Notes: generated by a model not told the origin, from the sequence alone. A stretch of DNA of 64,000 nucleotides from Rhynchopus euleeides (GCA_963210315.1 OY723282.1:2108001-2172000); one strand, 5' to 3'. Positions 46,574 to 57,108 are shown, counted from the first letter of the stretch. A program made the numbers and translations.

Positions 46574-46899
46574 CGCCCTAACCCCCCCCCCCCCCCCCAC
46601 CCTTTTACTGTAATACTGTGGAACAATCAATTCTACATTCTCCACCCTTCACCCTTCACCCCCCACCCCGGGTGTGTTTTGTAGGGATGGCTGTGACGAC
46701 GCGTGCCCGTGTGGGTGAGGGGGGGGGGGGGGGGCCATTTTTTACAGGGTCTGAACCCGATGGGGCAACAGAGCCTGGGACTTACTGAGATGCGAGACGG
46801 GCAGTGAGGTCAATGGAATCTCCAGAAAAAAATAATCTGCCCAAACCAAGGTAGTGCCAGCCAAAAGCGTAGCGACCGTGCTTCCTTCTTCCTTAATGA

Positions 46900-46917
46900 T
46901 GCGTTGACGCTTCCACC
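46900..46917. repeat. 18-nt direct repeat, left of tyrosine-recombinase retroelement
   Basis: TGCGTTGACGCTTCCACC, identical to 51350-51367. The two copies bracket the three genes of the YR retroelement in the same orientation, 4.45 kb apart. The motif is also the core of a dispersed repeat family, so it may be the integration target. Confidence 0.6.
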
Positions 46918-47001
46918 TGGACCCTGAGGATCCCTTAGGGACGTGGTGGTCACGAACCACCGCGGTGGCTGTTGTGTCCGCTACTCGGTTCGGGATAGGT
47001 G

Positions 47002-49434
47002 TCATAGGGTAAGAGTCGGGAGCGGATAATTGTATGTTGCCTTCACTCCTCGTGTGTAGCAATCCGCTTCCTGTTGGTCAGTTGGAACCCATTCAGGCGC
47101 CAAAACCGTGCCGTGAGCCGCTGCTGTGCCGTGCATCTGCTGCAGGATGATGTTGCCAGCGTAGTTCGCGCTGTGACCCTTGGCTGTGGAGAACATGGCT
47201 GCCTTGTTGTCTATCTTGGTCACGAGCACCGCCGCTTGTACGTGTGCTGACGCCAGTCGAATTGCCTGCAGAGCGGCCCCGAGCTCCTTCAGGTATATGT
47301 GTTTTGGGCGGTCTGCGTCGCTGAACGTCCCCTGCGACACGATGGTCCGCCCGTAGATGGTGAGCTTTGCTGCCCACTCCTCGCTCGATGCATCCGACCA
47401 TACCGTGACGCGCCTCGTCGGGTCCCGCCCCCGCCAGTCGTTGTTGTGTAGGGTCTGTAGACGCCGCACGATCTCCTGTATCACTGCTGCGGGAACGGGG
47501 CGCGGAATGTCCCACTCGCTTGCGCAGCGCTTCGCGTCACGTGCTATCCTCCTGATGAAAGACAGGGAAGCCGGCATGTAGCATAGTGGGATCGACATCA
47601 CGTATCCGTGCCACACCAGGCTGCCGAACACTTTGTAGAATCTGCGCGGGGTCACCTGGCCTCCCCTGATGTCCTGCACTTCGTCGCGTTCGATCACCTT
47701 TGTCACCCACTTCTCTGTCATGCGGTGTCGATGGCTGCGTAAGTCGAACTGGATCCCGAACGTGTCGAACTGCTGTAATGGCACGCCCATCTGCGGATCA
47801 TCCTGGTTGAGTTCCACCCCCACATATGTGCACTTCTCTTGAAAGGACCTGTATTTCGCTGTGGCCTCCTCCCGTGTCGTTCCGACGATCACAAATTTGT
47901 CAATCCAGGTCTCGCCCGCTTCGGGAGGGAGGAGGGCGCGCGCTGCTCTGTGTGCTATGGCCGGGGCGTGTGACCATCCCATGCACATCACTGCGAGGTG
48001 TGTCTTGATGAAGTCTCCTCGTTGGCCGCCGACGAATACCGCGAAGTAGGGCCGGATGTCCTCAGCCAGCTCGAATTGGTAGAACCATGAGCGGGCATCG
48101 GCCAAGTACACCCACGAAGCCTCTTTGACACGCCTCACCAGGTCTGTGATGTGGCTCAGTCGCATCTCGGGAGGCCGCTGCATGCACTCGTTGAGCAGCC
48201 GCGCGTCGCATATGAATCGGAGTCCCCCGCTCTTCTTGGTCACTGTGTACGCCGGCATCACACATTTCGGGTTTTCACGCCCTTCCCGGCGCTTCAGCAC
48301 TCCGTAACCCTCCAGGGCTTGTAGGTGTTGCAGGATGTAGTGGGACACCGGGAATTCTCTCCACTCCCGAATCTTCTCTGCGCCCGCTTCGTGAAAGAGA
48401 GACTGGAAAGCCTGAACATCTGTGATGGCCTCCAGCACCCCTTGCAGCTCGCCGTGTGTGTCGATCTCCCGCAGGCGTTGGAAGTTCAGCCTGTTCTCGC
48501 TGATTGGCGCAATGTTGTCGTTGTGGCCTGCGTAATCTGGAGTAGAGGGAGGTCGCACGACTGTATCACCACACGATATACCCACGTCCTCACCGTAGAT
48601 GCTCTCGACGCCTGGCCCCATGTCGTCATCTGGCTCATCGTACGCCTGTGCCCACTCCAGCTGTTTTATTGTGTGTCTACGAGGCGGCGGGACAGCGATC
48701 CCGTCTCTGATACTCTTTGCGTCACCGCCGCTGGCACGTACCTCAGGACTGCGTCCACTGATGAATGTCGGGAAATCAACTGCAGCTTGTCCAGAGGAAC
48801 CCCCTGTCTGGCCAGGGTTGTGAGGGCGCCCCGCCGGAGGGAGTGTGGTGTGAGTTCCTGGTCGATGTGCTTGAGTGCGATGGCGATGCTCCGGTACGTC
48901 ACGGCTTCCTCCGGAAAGACCGGCTGCTCCCCGCTGATGTCCTGCAGGCGGCTGATCAGGATCTGTCGGAGGTGAGGCTGTAGTATCATCCCGGTAGTCT
49001 TCCCGAGGCGGAAATGGTCCGACTTTGTCTGCGTCCACACGATTGTTATAGTGTCCGTCCCCTCTGTCGGCGTGATCTCCCCCGGGGACAAACGCAGTAC
49101 ATCCGAAGCTCTCGCTGCACCGCTCCACATCATGCCGATCGCCAGCTTCACCAACGGGCGGGTTTCCTTCGCGATAGCAGCCGTCACTTGCCCCAGCGTC
49201 GCCGGTTTCGCCTGCTTCGCGGGCTTGAGGCCTCCATCCCGTTTGAGCCCCCTGCGGAAATCGCGCAGAAGTTGTCCCTCGTTGACCCAGCCTTCGAATC
49301 TCTTCAGACCCGCCGTCACGTTCACGAGGTACTGCAGGGCCGATGTTGTGGCTAGGCCATTCACCCTCAGGTGTGTGATCCACAGTATCACACCTTCGTC
49401 GTGTCCCATCCGCACCTTCTCCGAGGTCTCCCAT
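47002..49434 (-). CDS. Reverse transcriptase with RNase H of the YR retroelement
   Basis: Only about 47002-48700 carries the domain; the frame upstream to 49434 overlaps the recombinase gene and looks like its shadow. The RT part runs from about KKSGGLRFICDARLLNE through VYLADARSWFYQFEL (catalytic Asp), MCMGWSHAPAIAHR and TWIDKFVIVGTT. In the last, the usual second Asp of YxDD is Lys. RNase H follows: VTVWSDASSEEWAA, YLKELGAALQAI, TKIDNKAAMFS and APEWVPTDQQEADCYTRG, the DIRS-type pattern. The frame differs from that of the recombinase and there is no ATG at the RT start, so frameshifting near 48670 or internal initiation is needed. The frame is intact to its stop at 47002. Confidence 0.85.
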   Translation of the reverse strand: MGDLGEGADGTRRRCDTVDHTPEGEWPSHNIGPAVPRERDGGSEEIRRLGQRGTTSARFPQGAQTGWRPQAREAGETGDAGASDGCYREGNPPVGEAGDRHDVERCSESFGCTAFVPGGDHADRGDGHYNNRVDADKVGPFPPREDYRDDTTASPPTDPDQPPAGHQRGAAGLSGGSRDVPEHRHRTQAHRPGTHTTLPPAGRPHNPGQTGGSSGQAAVDFPTFISGRSPEVRASGGDAKSIRDGIAVPPPRRHTIKQLEWAQAYDEPDDDMGPGVESIYGEDVGISCGDTVVRPPSTPDYAGHNDNIAPISENRLNFQRLREIDTHGELQGVLEAITDVQAFQSLFHEAGAEKIREWREFPVSHYILQHLQALEGYGVLKRREGRENPKCVMPAYTVTKKSGGLRFICDARLLNECMQRPPEMRLSHITDLVRRVKEASWVYLADARSWFYQFELAEDIRPYFAVFVGGQRGDFIKTHLAVMCMGWSHAPAIAHRAARALLPPEAGETWIDKFVIVGTTREEATAKYRSFQEKCTYVGVELNQDDPQMGVPLQQFDTFGIQFDLRSHRHRMTEKWVTKVIERDEVQDIRGGQVTPRRFYKVFGSLVWHGYVMSIPLCYMPASLSFIRRIARDAKRCASEWDIPRPVPAAVIQEIVRRLQTLHNNDWRGRDPTRRVTVWSDASSEEWAAKLTIYGRTIVSQGTFSDADRPKHIYLKELGAALQAIRLASAHVQAAVLVTKIDNKAAMFSTAKGHSANYAGNIILQQMHGTAAAHGTVLAPEWVPTDQQEADCYTRGVKATYNYPLPTLTL

Positions 49435-49664
49435 TCCACCCTGAACTCCCTGTAGCGCTCGTAGCTGCGTCTCAGGGCCTCCCAGTACGACGTGGCCAGA
49501 GCCCCGGCGATGGCCTCCTCCGCTGCCTCCTTGATGATGCGTCGCGCTGAAGGGGAAAGAGTCTGCTGCTTGAGTCTCGCCTTTCCTGCTGGCTTGGCAA
49601 GGATAAACGAGTATGGCGTCGGGGGTGTCGGGGGTGTCTGGGGTGGCGGAGGTTGGGGAATCAT
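48666..49664 (-). CDS. Tyrosine recombinase of the YR retroelement
   Basis: 332 residues with a true ATG, 21 nt after the Gag stop (TGA at 49686-49688) and in the same frame as Gag. After a Pro-rich start, residues about 40-150 are the helical core-binding region. The catalytic domain shows R185 (GAARASDVLRL), K214 (TQTKSDHFRLGK), H274 and R277 (HSLRRGALTTLA), H300 (SRHSSVDAVLRYV) and Y309, so the R-K-HxxR-H-Y set is complete. It would integrate the circular or double-stranded DNA copy of the element by site-specific recombination. The 3' end overlaps the RT frame by a few dozen useful codons at most. Confidence 0.88.
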   Translation of the reverse strand: MIPQPPPPQTPPTPPTPYSFILAKPAGKARLKQQTLSPSARRIIKEAAEEAIAGALATSYWEALRRSYERYREFRVEWETSEKVRMGHDEGVILWITHLRVNGLATTSALQYLVNVTAGLKRFEGWVNEGQLLRDFRRGLKRDGGLKPAKQAKPATLGQVTAAIAKETRPLVKLAIGMMWSGAARASDVLRLSPGEITPTEGTDTITIVWTQTKSDHFRLGKTTGMILQPHLRQILISRLQDISGEQPVFPEEAVTYRSIAIALKHIDQELTPHSLRRGALTTLARQGVPLDKLQLISRHSSVDAVLRYVPAAVTQRVSETGSLSRRLVDTQ

Positions 49665-49685
49665 CTGGTCGGGTGATTCGTCGAG

Positions 49686-50666
49686 TCAGTAGTCCCTGTC
49701 CTGTTGTGCGGCTCCGACCCCTTTCTTTCCCTTTCCCTTTCCCGGCTTGCCTCCCTTTCCCCTGTTGACGTCCGGGTACGGGGTGTATCCCGAGGTGTGC
49801 GTCTGGCGTGCCGACGTCATGATCGACTGGTGCTTCCGGGCCCAGGCCTTTCGTTGCTCAACCATGGCGTCATCGAGCAGGTCCCTGTGCTTCGTCACGG
49901 TGAAGGTCGAGACCGTCTCCGACTTCCCTTTCTGCGTGTAGTGGAGTTTAGCCGCTACGCCTTTCAGCTGGGTGATCGCCGTCATTTCGACGATGGTGCG
50001 GTGCAGGGAGCGGGTGTAGTCCGCCTTGTTGGCGCCCGGGGTGATGAGGGCGAGAGTGTCGTCGAACCGCTCGAAGAGGGAGCGGAGCGTCTCTTCGCCG
50101 TCCCCCGACATCTCGGAGCTGGGTGGGGGGATCGCAGCCTCGCGGAAGACCCTCGAGATCTCCGCCCGAATCTGCCTGCGAATCACCGGCTTCTCCACTG
50201 CCCCCCACGTGGCGACGACGAAGGGGGAGAAGTCTGCAGGAAGGCCCGCCTCGGCGTCCTGCACCCTGATCTGCAGACGTGCCACCAGTTCCTCCAGCAC
50301 CGATACCCGCTTCGCGAGGTCCCCGTTCTGGGCAGGCGGAGGCACTCCCGGCGGGGCGGGAATCGCTTCTGGCACAGCCACGTCATCCTCCGCCATCGCT
50401 TCCTCGACCTGCGTCTGCGCCCACGCGCACATCGGGCATACCCAGCCCTTCTCGCCCGCGGCCTCCAGAAAAGGCTCAGCTGACTTCTTCAGCCTGGCCC
50501 GCACGCAGGTCTTCGTGGCCCTCTGACCACATCCGTGGCATCCGAACGCGGCTGGAGGGGAGTGGGCAGTGGAGCAGGTTGGGAACACACAGTGGGAGAG
50601 GGGGGGGGCTGAGTCGCCCTCCGCGAGGGAGGGTACGGGCACCGCGCTCCAATCTGCCACCTCCAT
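49686..50666 (-). CDS. Gag-like zinc-finger and coiled-coil protein of the YR retroelement
   Basis: 326 residues. Residues 26-80 hold eight spaced Cys/His positions (HCVFPTC, FGCHGCG, TC, WVCPMC), suggesting a two-site zinc finger of RING/PHD or FYVE-like geometry. A coiled coil follows at about 115-140 (AKRVSVLEELVARLQIRVQDAE), then an alpha-rich region (about 150-270) and a basic Gly/Lys tail (GKGGKPGKGKGKKG) suited to nucleic-acid binding. It is first in the element, with its own ATG at 50664-50666. The Gag role is inferred from position and composition. Confidence 0.7.
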   Translation of the reverse strand: MEVADWSAVPVPSLAEGDSAPPLSHCVFPTCSTAHSPPAAFGCHGCGQRATKTCVRARLKKSAEPFLEAAGEKGWVCPMCAWAQTQVEEAMAEDDVAVPEAIPAPPGVPPPAQNGDLAKRVSVLEELVARLQIRVQDAEAGLPADFSPFVVATWGAVEKPVIRRQIRAEISRVFREAAIPPPSSEMSGDGEETLRSLFERFDDTLALITPGANKADYTRSLHRTIVEMTAITQLKGVAAKLHYTQKGKSETVSTFTVTKHRDLLDDAMVEQRKAWARKHQSIMTSARQTHTSGYTPYPDVNRGKGGKPGKGKGKKGVGAAQQDRDY

Positions 50667-50689
50667 TTCGCGCGTGTCCTGTCTTCCGC

Positions 50690-51260
50690 TACTGGTCGTC
50701 GCACTCAGGCGTTGTCTTCTGTCGCCGCTCCGTTGTCTTCTGTCGCTACTCCGGTCTCACTTCACACTCAGGCGGTGTTCGGCCTCAATTCGCACTCTGG
50801 CGTTGTCTTCTGTCGCTACTCCGATCTTGCTTCGCACTCAGGCGGTGTTAGGTCTCAATTCGCACTCAGGCGTGTCTTCTGTCGCTGCTCCGTTGTCTTC
50901 TGTCGCTACTCCGATCTCGCTTCGCACTCAGGCGGTGTTCGGTCTCAATTCGCACTCAGGCGTGTCTTCTGTCGCTGCTCCGTTGTCTTCTGTCGCTACT
51001 CCGATCTCGCTTCGCACTCAGGCGGTGTTCGGTCTCAATTCGCACTCAGGCGTGTCTTCTGTCGCTGCTCCGTTGTCTTCTGTCGCTACTCCGATCTTGC
51101 TTCGCACTCAGGCGATGTTCGGTCTCAATTCGCACTCAGGCGTGTCTTCTGTCGCTGCTCCGTTGTCTTCTGTCGCTACTCCGGTCTCACTCCACACTCA
51201 GGCGGTGTTCGGTCTCAGTTCGCACTCTGGCGTTGTCTTCTGTCTCTGCTCTGGTCTCAA
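50690..51260. repeat. 90-bp tandem repeat array upstream of Gag-like gene
   Basis: GGTCTCAATTCGCACTCAGG recurs at 50851, 50941, 51031 and 51121, a period of 90 bp, with diverged units at both ends. Each unit contains sub-repeats of CTTCTGTCGCTRCTCCG. It lies within the 5' region of the YR retroelement and may be its regulatory or recombination region. Confidence 0.85.
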
Positions 51261-51349
51261 TCACACTATGACGTTGCTAAGGTGGTTACTCTCAGGCGCG
51301 CCGGCTCGCCTCAGTAGTGATGTTGCGTCTTCACCAAAAATTTTAAGTT

Positions 51350-51367
51350 TGCGTTGACGCTTCCACC
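51350..51367. repeat. 18-nt direct repeat, right of tyrosine-recombinase retroelement
   Basis: Identical to 46900-46917. The bases after it (GCCTGCTGCTTTGATG) are similar to those after the same motif in the reverse complement of 23037-23190, so this copy belongs to a pre-existing dispersed repeat. Confidence 0.6.
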
Positions 51368-53424
51368 ACCCTAGCCTGCTGCTTTGATGTGGGTGTGGAG
51401 CACATGTGAACACGAAATAGCAAGACACACTGAAAAGAAGCAGGTCGTCGGAAGCACTCCTACACTTTTACGCATCATGCATGTGCTTAAAATTTTTTCG
51501 AAAAAATGAAGAACCCCCCGAGTGCTGGAGGGGGCCGTTTGCGCCACCCATGGGGGTGGACCATGAACTTGCCGACTAGCGTCCACAGCTACCGGTAGAC
51601 CTGGAGCCCCCCAGCCGCCGGAGTTGTCCCTTGCGGTGTAACTGTTCTGTGTGAGCTGCCGTCTTGCTGAGCCTACGAGGGTGGTCTGAATTCCATTCGC
51701 TGTGAACCCAAAGGACTATCTACGAGGCAGGCATACGGCACAGGGGGGTCTGGGGGGCGGAGCCCCCCAGCCGCCGGAGGCCACGGTAGCGAACATCTGG
51801 CTCTGAGCGGGGACAATATCCGGGTTTTGGCTGGAAAACCCCAGGTTTGGGCTGAAAAAAGCAGGAAGAAGGGGGTGGTTCCAGAGGACCCATCCTCATC
51901 CCCCACTTGAAAAATAATCCAGGTAGTGCCGGCAGGTCGTGCCGGCACTACCTTCCCATTTTTTCAAAATTAATTCAGCCCAAACCATGCACTACCTGTT
52001 TGGGCAGGCCTGACTACACTGGAGACGGGGTGGAGCCGACAGGGTGTGATTGACCCCGCCCCTCCACCCAGTGCTGTTTGGGAGGGGGGGGGGGGTTTTG
52101 GGATTTGGAGTTGTGCGAACAACTTGTCGGAAACTGTGCGAAACGGATCATGATGCAGGACACACCACACCCGCAGCAGGCGTGTGGGGGTGTTCTCGCG
52201 ATCGATCTCCCCGCTGGTTCTTCTCTCTTTCTGATTTGCAAACATGCAGTTTTTTTTTGTAAGTTCGGCGGAGCCAACTCAGGAAACTTTTCACCGTGCA
52301 GATCCTTGCGAACACTTCACACACCTGGCAGGCTGTGGGGTGTTCTGCGTGCGAAGAAAACCAACTGTCGTTGCTACCCTTCTTTCTAGTGATTCACCCG
52401 GTTGCATTAGTTTCTGGGTTTTTGACACACTCGTGCGTGAGGAGAGTGTCGCCTGCCAGGACTCACTCACTCGTCGTGCTCTCCTCACCTTCACAGGCGA
52501 GGGGGTGTGGACACGTCCAACGCGTATCCAACCCCAGAGAGGTAGAGATTGGCAGCGAAACATTTTTCTTTTTCGGGTCGGAACCGAGGAAACCCACTGC
52601 TGTATTTTTTGCAGAGAGGTGTACGCCCCAAAGGAGCACTGGAGGTGCGATCAACCGGTTCGTTTTTTTAAAAGCGCCCTATCACTTCACAGCTACAACC
52701 GCTCTGATGAATTTCCTTTTGTTTGTTGCGTTGACGCTTCTACACACAAAACCCTGAACTGATCACACCCTGAGCCTGATGAAGGGTGGGGTTAGTGTAT
52801 AGAGCACGTTTGGTTGCAGCTGTGGTGGGGCGCTTTCCGCTCACACGAGTGTGCTTAAAAAAATAAAACTCGTTTTGTTGACAAACTTTTGCACTTCTCG
52901 TATTTCTCCATGAATGATCCCTGCACGAAACCCAGCTGTATTGTTATGGGTTTTTGGCACTAATAGTCCACCCCTGTTTTTGCCCAGGGGCTCTTCCGTT
53001 GAGGCATCTCAACAAATCAGACGTCCATCTTCACTCTCAAAATCCAGGGTTGGGTGTGATCGAGGCCGTGGAATCGTATTTCCAACCACACTCTCTTGAG
53101 ATCTCGGATAATTTCCCCCCCCTCACCCACCCCACCCCCCTTTCCCCCTCCTTTTCTATCCTCCAACACAAACAGATGCCCAAGGCTTTTCCCCTCCGGT
53201 TATTCCCCACCCCCCCCCCTCGAAATAAGGGACTGGTAGGAGTACCGGCGCCTCACCCCCTTCGAGATGGAAGAAGACTTCTTGCTGGGAGGCTTGCCCA
53301 CACAGCAGGCTGTTGCAATACAGGCCGAGCAGCTCGAACAACCTCGGGCACTGAGTGGGGTGGATACTCTCACCGACCCCCCCTCCATTGAAGTGAAGGG
53401 ATATCATTATTGCGCTTCCTTCTG
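51368..53424. other. Spacer made of dispersed repeats
   Basis: 51735-51800 is an inverted hairpin-repeat copy. 52105-52200 matches 55-170. 52262-52420 matches inverted stretches at 29040-29345 and 26350-26385. 52680-52857 is the inverted counterpart of 23786-23837 plus 26215-26345, without the transposon found there; the empty target GCAC is at 52804-52807. No gene is supported. Confidence 0.65.
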
Positions 53425-53529
53425 GGGGGTCTTCGCTACGGGGTGACCGTCAGTGCGTTTTGGTGAATTCCCTGTTGAATTAGCTGAAAACTGACGGAGA
53501 TTGACGAAGGATAAGCAGCGAAGACCCCC
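53425..53529. mobile_element. Miniature inverted-repeat element (GGGGGTCTTCGCT ends), copy 2
   Basis: 105 bp, inverted relative to 43594-43701. TCT precedes and TCT follows the element, a possible 3-bp target duplication, although the first copy does not show one clearly. Confidence 0.8.
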
Positions 53530-56500
53530 TCTACTTCTATTTCAAACCCCCTCCCCCTGCTCCATGGGTCTCCTTTTGTCTCTCTCTCTCTCTCTCTTTA
53601 CCAAGTAAACTTGTTTAAGCAGCTCTGCTGCGTCTAGGGAGGTCTAGGGTGTAGGTAGTACTTGAGAATGATTACTAGTATAGGGCATATGCCCGTCTGA
53701 CCTCTTACCTACGGGTAAGGATGGAAGGGGAAGTGCACCAGCCGCCACTCAGCGCCCTTCATCAGGCCACTGGGTCGCTTCCCCGGCTGTGCTCTCTCTC
53801 CCCCGTACGTTTCGCCTTGCTGGCCAACTGGAGACTTCTGCAGGATGACACCCCGCCCCACCTCCTCTTGCCTCGAGTTGTGTGTCGCTGATGTGTTTGC
53901 TGTTGTGTTGCTGTTATTCACCACACCTATCACCCTAGGACCTCCCCCGTGTGTTGAAGGGGTTCCTTTTCGCTCTCGGAAAATTCCCTGCAAAAGATCG
54001 GCGATTTTGGTAAAACACACCCCGTGTGGTAGAGAAAATACGGCAAGAGTCTCGGTGGGTCGGAAGAGCAGATGGTTCCCGCAACAGCTCCCGGGGAGCG
54101 GCGGGTATTTCGCATAGGATGCCGGATGTGTGAACACGTTTGTGCGGTTTGCCCTGTGTTGTGTGAACATATGTGTATGTGTGTGTGTATGCTCCACCCA
54201 ACCCGACACATTTTCTGTACTTCAGACAGGTAAGGTCACTCGACACGCGGGGGGGGGGGTTTTTGTGTGTGTTTTTTCTGCCAGCCGACATCACTAGCGC
54301 CAGCGAGAAAAAAAAAACGCGGAGCGCAAAAATCATCTGAAAGGAAGACTCGAGAGACTGCTGCTGTATTTTCCAGCAGGTTTCGGCAGGTTTCGGCACC
54401 CCCAAAGCAAATACCCCCCCCCCCCCCAAAAGTGTGAAATCCGTGAAATATATCTCGTAGCATGTCATAAAAGACAACATCTCCCAGCCATTTGACACGC
54501 GTGCCTGCTGGTGTGGCTGCTCCCCCGAAGCTCCAGCCCAAGTGACAGTGCCGTGCCAAATGAAACAGCTCTTTCTCCTACTCTCTTATCCCTTCTCTCT
54601 CTCGTGTCGCTGGCGTGCTGCCCCCCTGAAGCCCCAGCCCACGCAAGCGCAGATCAAATCAAGCGTCACGACTCTCTCTCTCTTTCTCGTATGATTTAAA
54701 GTGTGAGCACACCCCCGGAGAGTGCCCGCACCCCTTTCTCCCTCTCGTTTCTCAAAGTGTGAATCTCCCCGCGGCCCGAAAGAACATTCACACAACGCCC
54801 CCCTTCCCCCGCCCCCCCCCCCTCTCTCTCTCTCTCCTTCAATGCGGTGGCTTTCCGCTCAACAACAGTGTCAACTGCAGAAAAAAGTGAGAAGAGTGTG
54901 TGTGTGTATGTGTGGTGATCACCTTTTTGGTGTGTGTGACCTGCACTAAACAAAAAGAAAGGTTCCCGTGTGTGCCTCACAAAACCCGGCGTTGCAGGCT
55001 CAGACCACAGTGGCACAGGCAGAGAACGGAGCCCGCCCGCCCCAAAAAGTGTTTTGTCTGCACCGCCCGGCCCTGAGACTGACCAGGGTATCCTCGCGTC
55101 TTTCCTGTTCCCCTTCACCCGCCCCTACCCCCCGAGCCACCGCCCCCCTCCGCCCGTTACTCCGGCCGCAACCACCACCACCGAGTACGGTGGTGGTTGT
55201 GCCGACATAGGGTGTAGGGTGTGAGGCCCCGTGTCCCGAGGTTCCCCGTTTCCCGTGCCCGCGTGGATGACTCAAGTGTCCCACCGCCACCGACCAGCGG
55301 GTTCATAGGGGTCCACTGTGCCACCCGAACAGAGGTGTGCTTGTCACGCAGGTTTGCTGTGTTGGGGGCGTGCTGGCGTGAACCATCTACACATGTCACC
55401 AAAACCGCATCGCGCTGTTGGTGCCCCCGAAATCCCCATTTTTTCACTGCGCACAAACACGCAACCTGGGGCGTCGGGGCAACACCTCTGGACATCAGAA
55501 TTACACGACGCGGTCTTCAACCCCCGCACTGCAACTAGGCGCGACCCGGCTGACTAGTCAAGCCCGGCACCACCTCCGGCAGACGAGTCCCCAGACCCGT
55601 CAGGGCTAATCAGCCGGCGAGCCGCCAACTATTTTTCACCGCGTCTAGTCCTGATTGAGAAGACGGACGAGTCAGCCGTTAGCCGGCTGTGACTACCGCG
55701 TCGTGTAGCACACGGGGTGGAGGCATGAGGCAGGATTTGTTTGATATTTCCCGGGGTGAGGGGCCCGTGCGCTCAACAATAAGTCGTTCGGATCTGTTCT
55801 CCCGCAGTTGCTGGACAGGGTGTCCACATCAAAGCGGGCCCCAGTTCTCACGTTGTGCGCTCCGGGGGACACCCCGCGATGCCAGCAGCTACAACCCAAC
55901 CCACATTACATTAAGTACGCTCGTTGCATTGTTTGGGGCTCCGCAGGCGGGATCGGAAGCGGGCCCATCGTTGGTGTCGGTGCCACACAACACCCCTGAA
56001 ATGCGGATGTGGTTCATCGATATACCCTGGGGGTTGCCCCACCCACCCACCCCCTCCTGACCCTCGACCTCTTATCAGAAGCAATGCCTCCTGGGTGTGG
56101 TGATGCAGGGCTGCGCGCTCTGTGCCGAACTGTGTCACTTTTGCGGTTTTCCAGCTACGAAGTCGCGGAGTAACGAAGGAAATCGTCCGACTGAAGCTTT
56201 TGGATTAGCACCTTCATGCGACTTCACAGGGCCTCAACACAGCCTTGAGACAGCAGGTGTGCGCTCAACAAAAAAAGTAGTCCGAAACCTGTTGCTGGAC
56301 AGGGTGTCTGCAGTAATGCGAAAGGATCACGATTTTCTGCACTTCTGGGCGACGCTCCCCCGCCCAGCTCCCCGACAAGAGCTCAGGACACAACCTGCAC
56401 ATCGAGCGGATGCTGTCTCTGGGTTTCCTGTACTTCTACTCTACCCCCCCCTCCCTCCCCTCCCCACGAAATGATTCGCTGTCAACCCCTCGGTTTCGTT

Positions 56501-57108
56501 TATGCGTTGGCAGCTTCTACACGCCACCTCCTTGCCCGTGTTGGCTGCCCGTGATGGGAGTGCACGTCATTGGTCTGTCTCGTAGGTCAGGGCTGTGGTG
56601 GTCATAGGATCAAGTCGGGAGGGTGTCCGTGTCACAGCATACGGTATGGAAGCGTCGAACGAACAACGCATCAAAACAAAGGAAGAAAATTGGAAGCACA
56701 GCTGCTGCGCTTTTCATCAGCGGTTGCACCCACCCACCCACCGCCTCCGCCTCCCCCCCCACCACGTTGCAAGATGGTGTCCGTCTGTTGGGAGAAGTGC
56801 CTGCCCTTGCTTTCACTCTCGGAAACCATGCCCTCTTTTCCCCCTCTCCCTCCCCCCCCCCCCCCCCCCACACACTCACACCGCTTGCCGGCAGGATACA
56901 CCGCTCACACCGATTCTCTGTGGCATTCCCTGCATCCATCGCCCCCCTTTCAGTAGGGCCCGAGGCAACAAAAAGGGTGCGGGGCGCGAAGGGAGGAGAG
57001 GAGGAGGAGGGGGGAGGAGAAATCCCACACAGCACCCCCAACAACAGCTCCGGGCGGGGGGGGGCGGGAGGGTGTGTCACTGTGTGAGACCACAGCCTCC
57101 TCGCCTCG
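53530..57108. other. Gene-free spacer, low complexity with dispersed repeats
   Basis: It contains (TC)n at 53579-53597, C/A homopolymers near 54245-54430 and (CT)n at 54822-54837. A partial (about 55765-55825) and a fuller copy (56158-56340) of the repeat of about 190 bp also seen at 58620 and 32195 are present. Frames of 100-200 codons here overlap on both strands and show no domain. Confidence 0.5.

Larger units (their letters stand above)
46900..51367 (-). mobile_element. Tyrosine-recombinase retrotransposon, gene order Gag-YR-RT-RNase H
   Basis: Three consecutive - strand frames encode a zinc-finger Gag-like protein, a tyrosine recombinase and a reverse transcriptase with DIRS-type RNase H. 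No long terminal repeats and no aspartic protease or DDE integrase are seen. DIRS and Ngaro elements, as I know them, place the recombinase after RNase H; here it comes before RT, as I recall for VIPER and TATE of trypanosomatids. The outer limits are set provisionally by the 18-nt direct repeats. A 90-bp tandem array lies between the Gag start and the right-hand repeat. Confidence 0.7.

Noticed and set aside
47002..49434. Treating the whole 810-codon frame as reverse transcriptase
   Set aside because: The first 250 codons overlap the tyrosine recombinase in another frame and carry no RT similarity; only the part below about 48700 is convincing.
53709..54498. Frames of 166-187 codons on the - strand
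   Set aside because: They translate (CA)n and homopolymer runs, overlap each other in three frames and show no recognisable motif.
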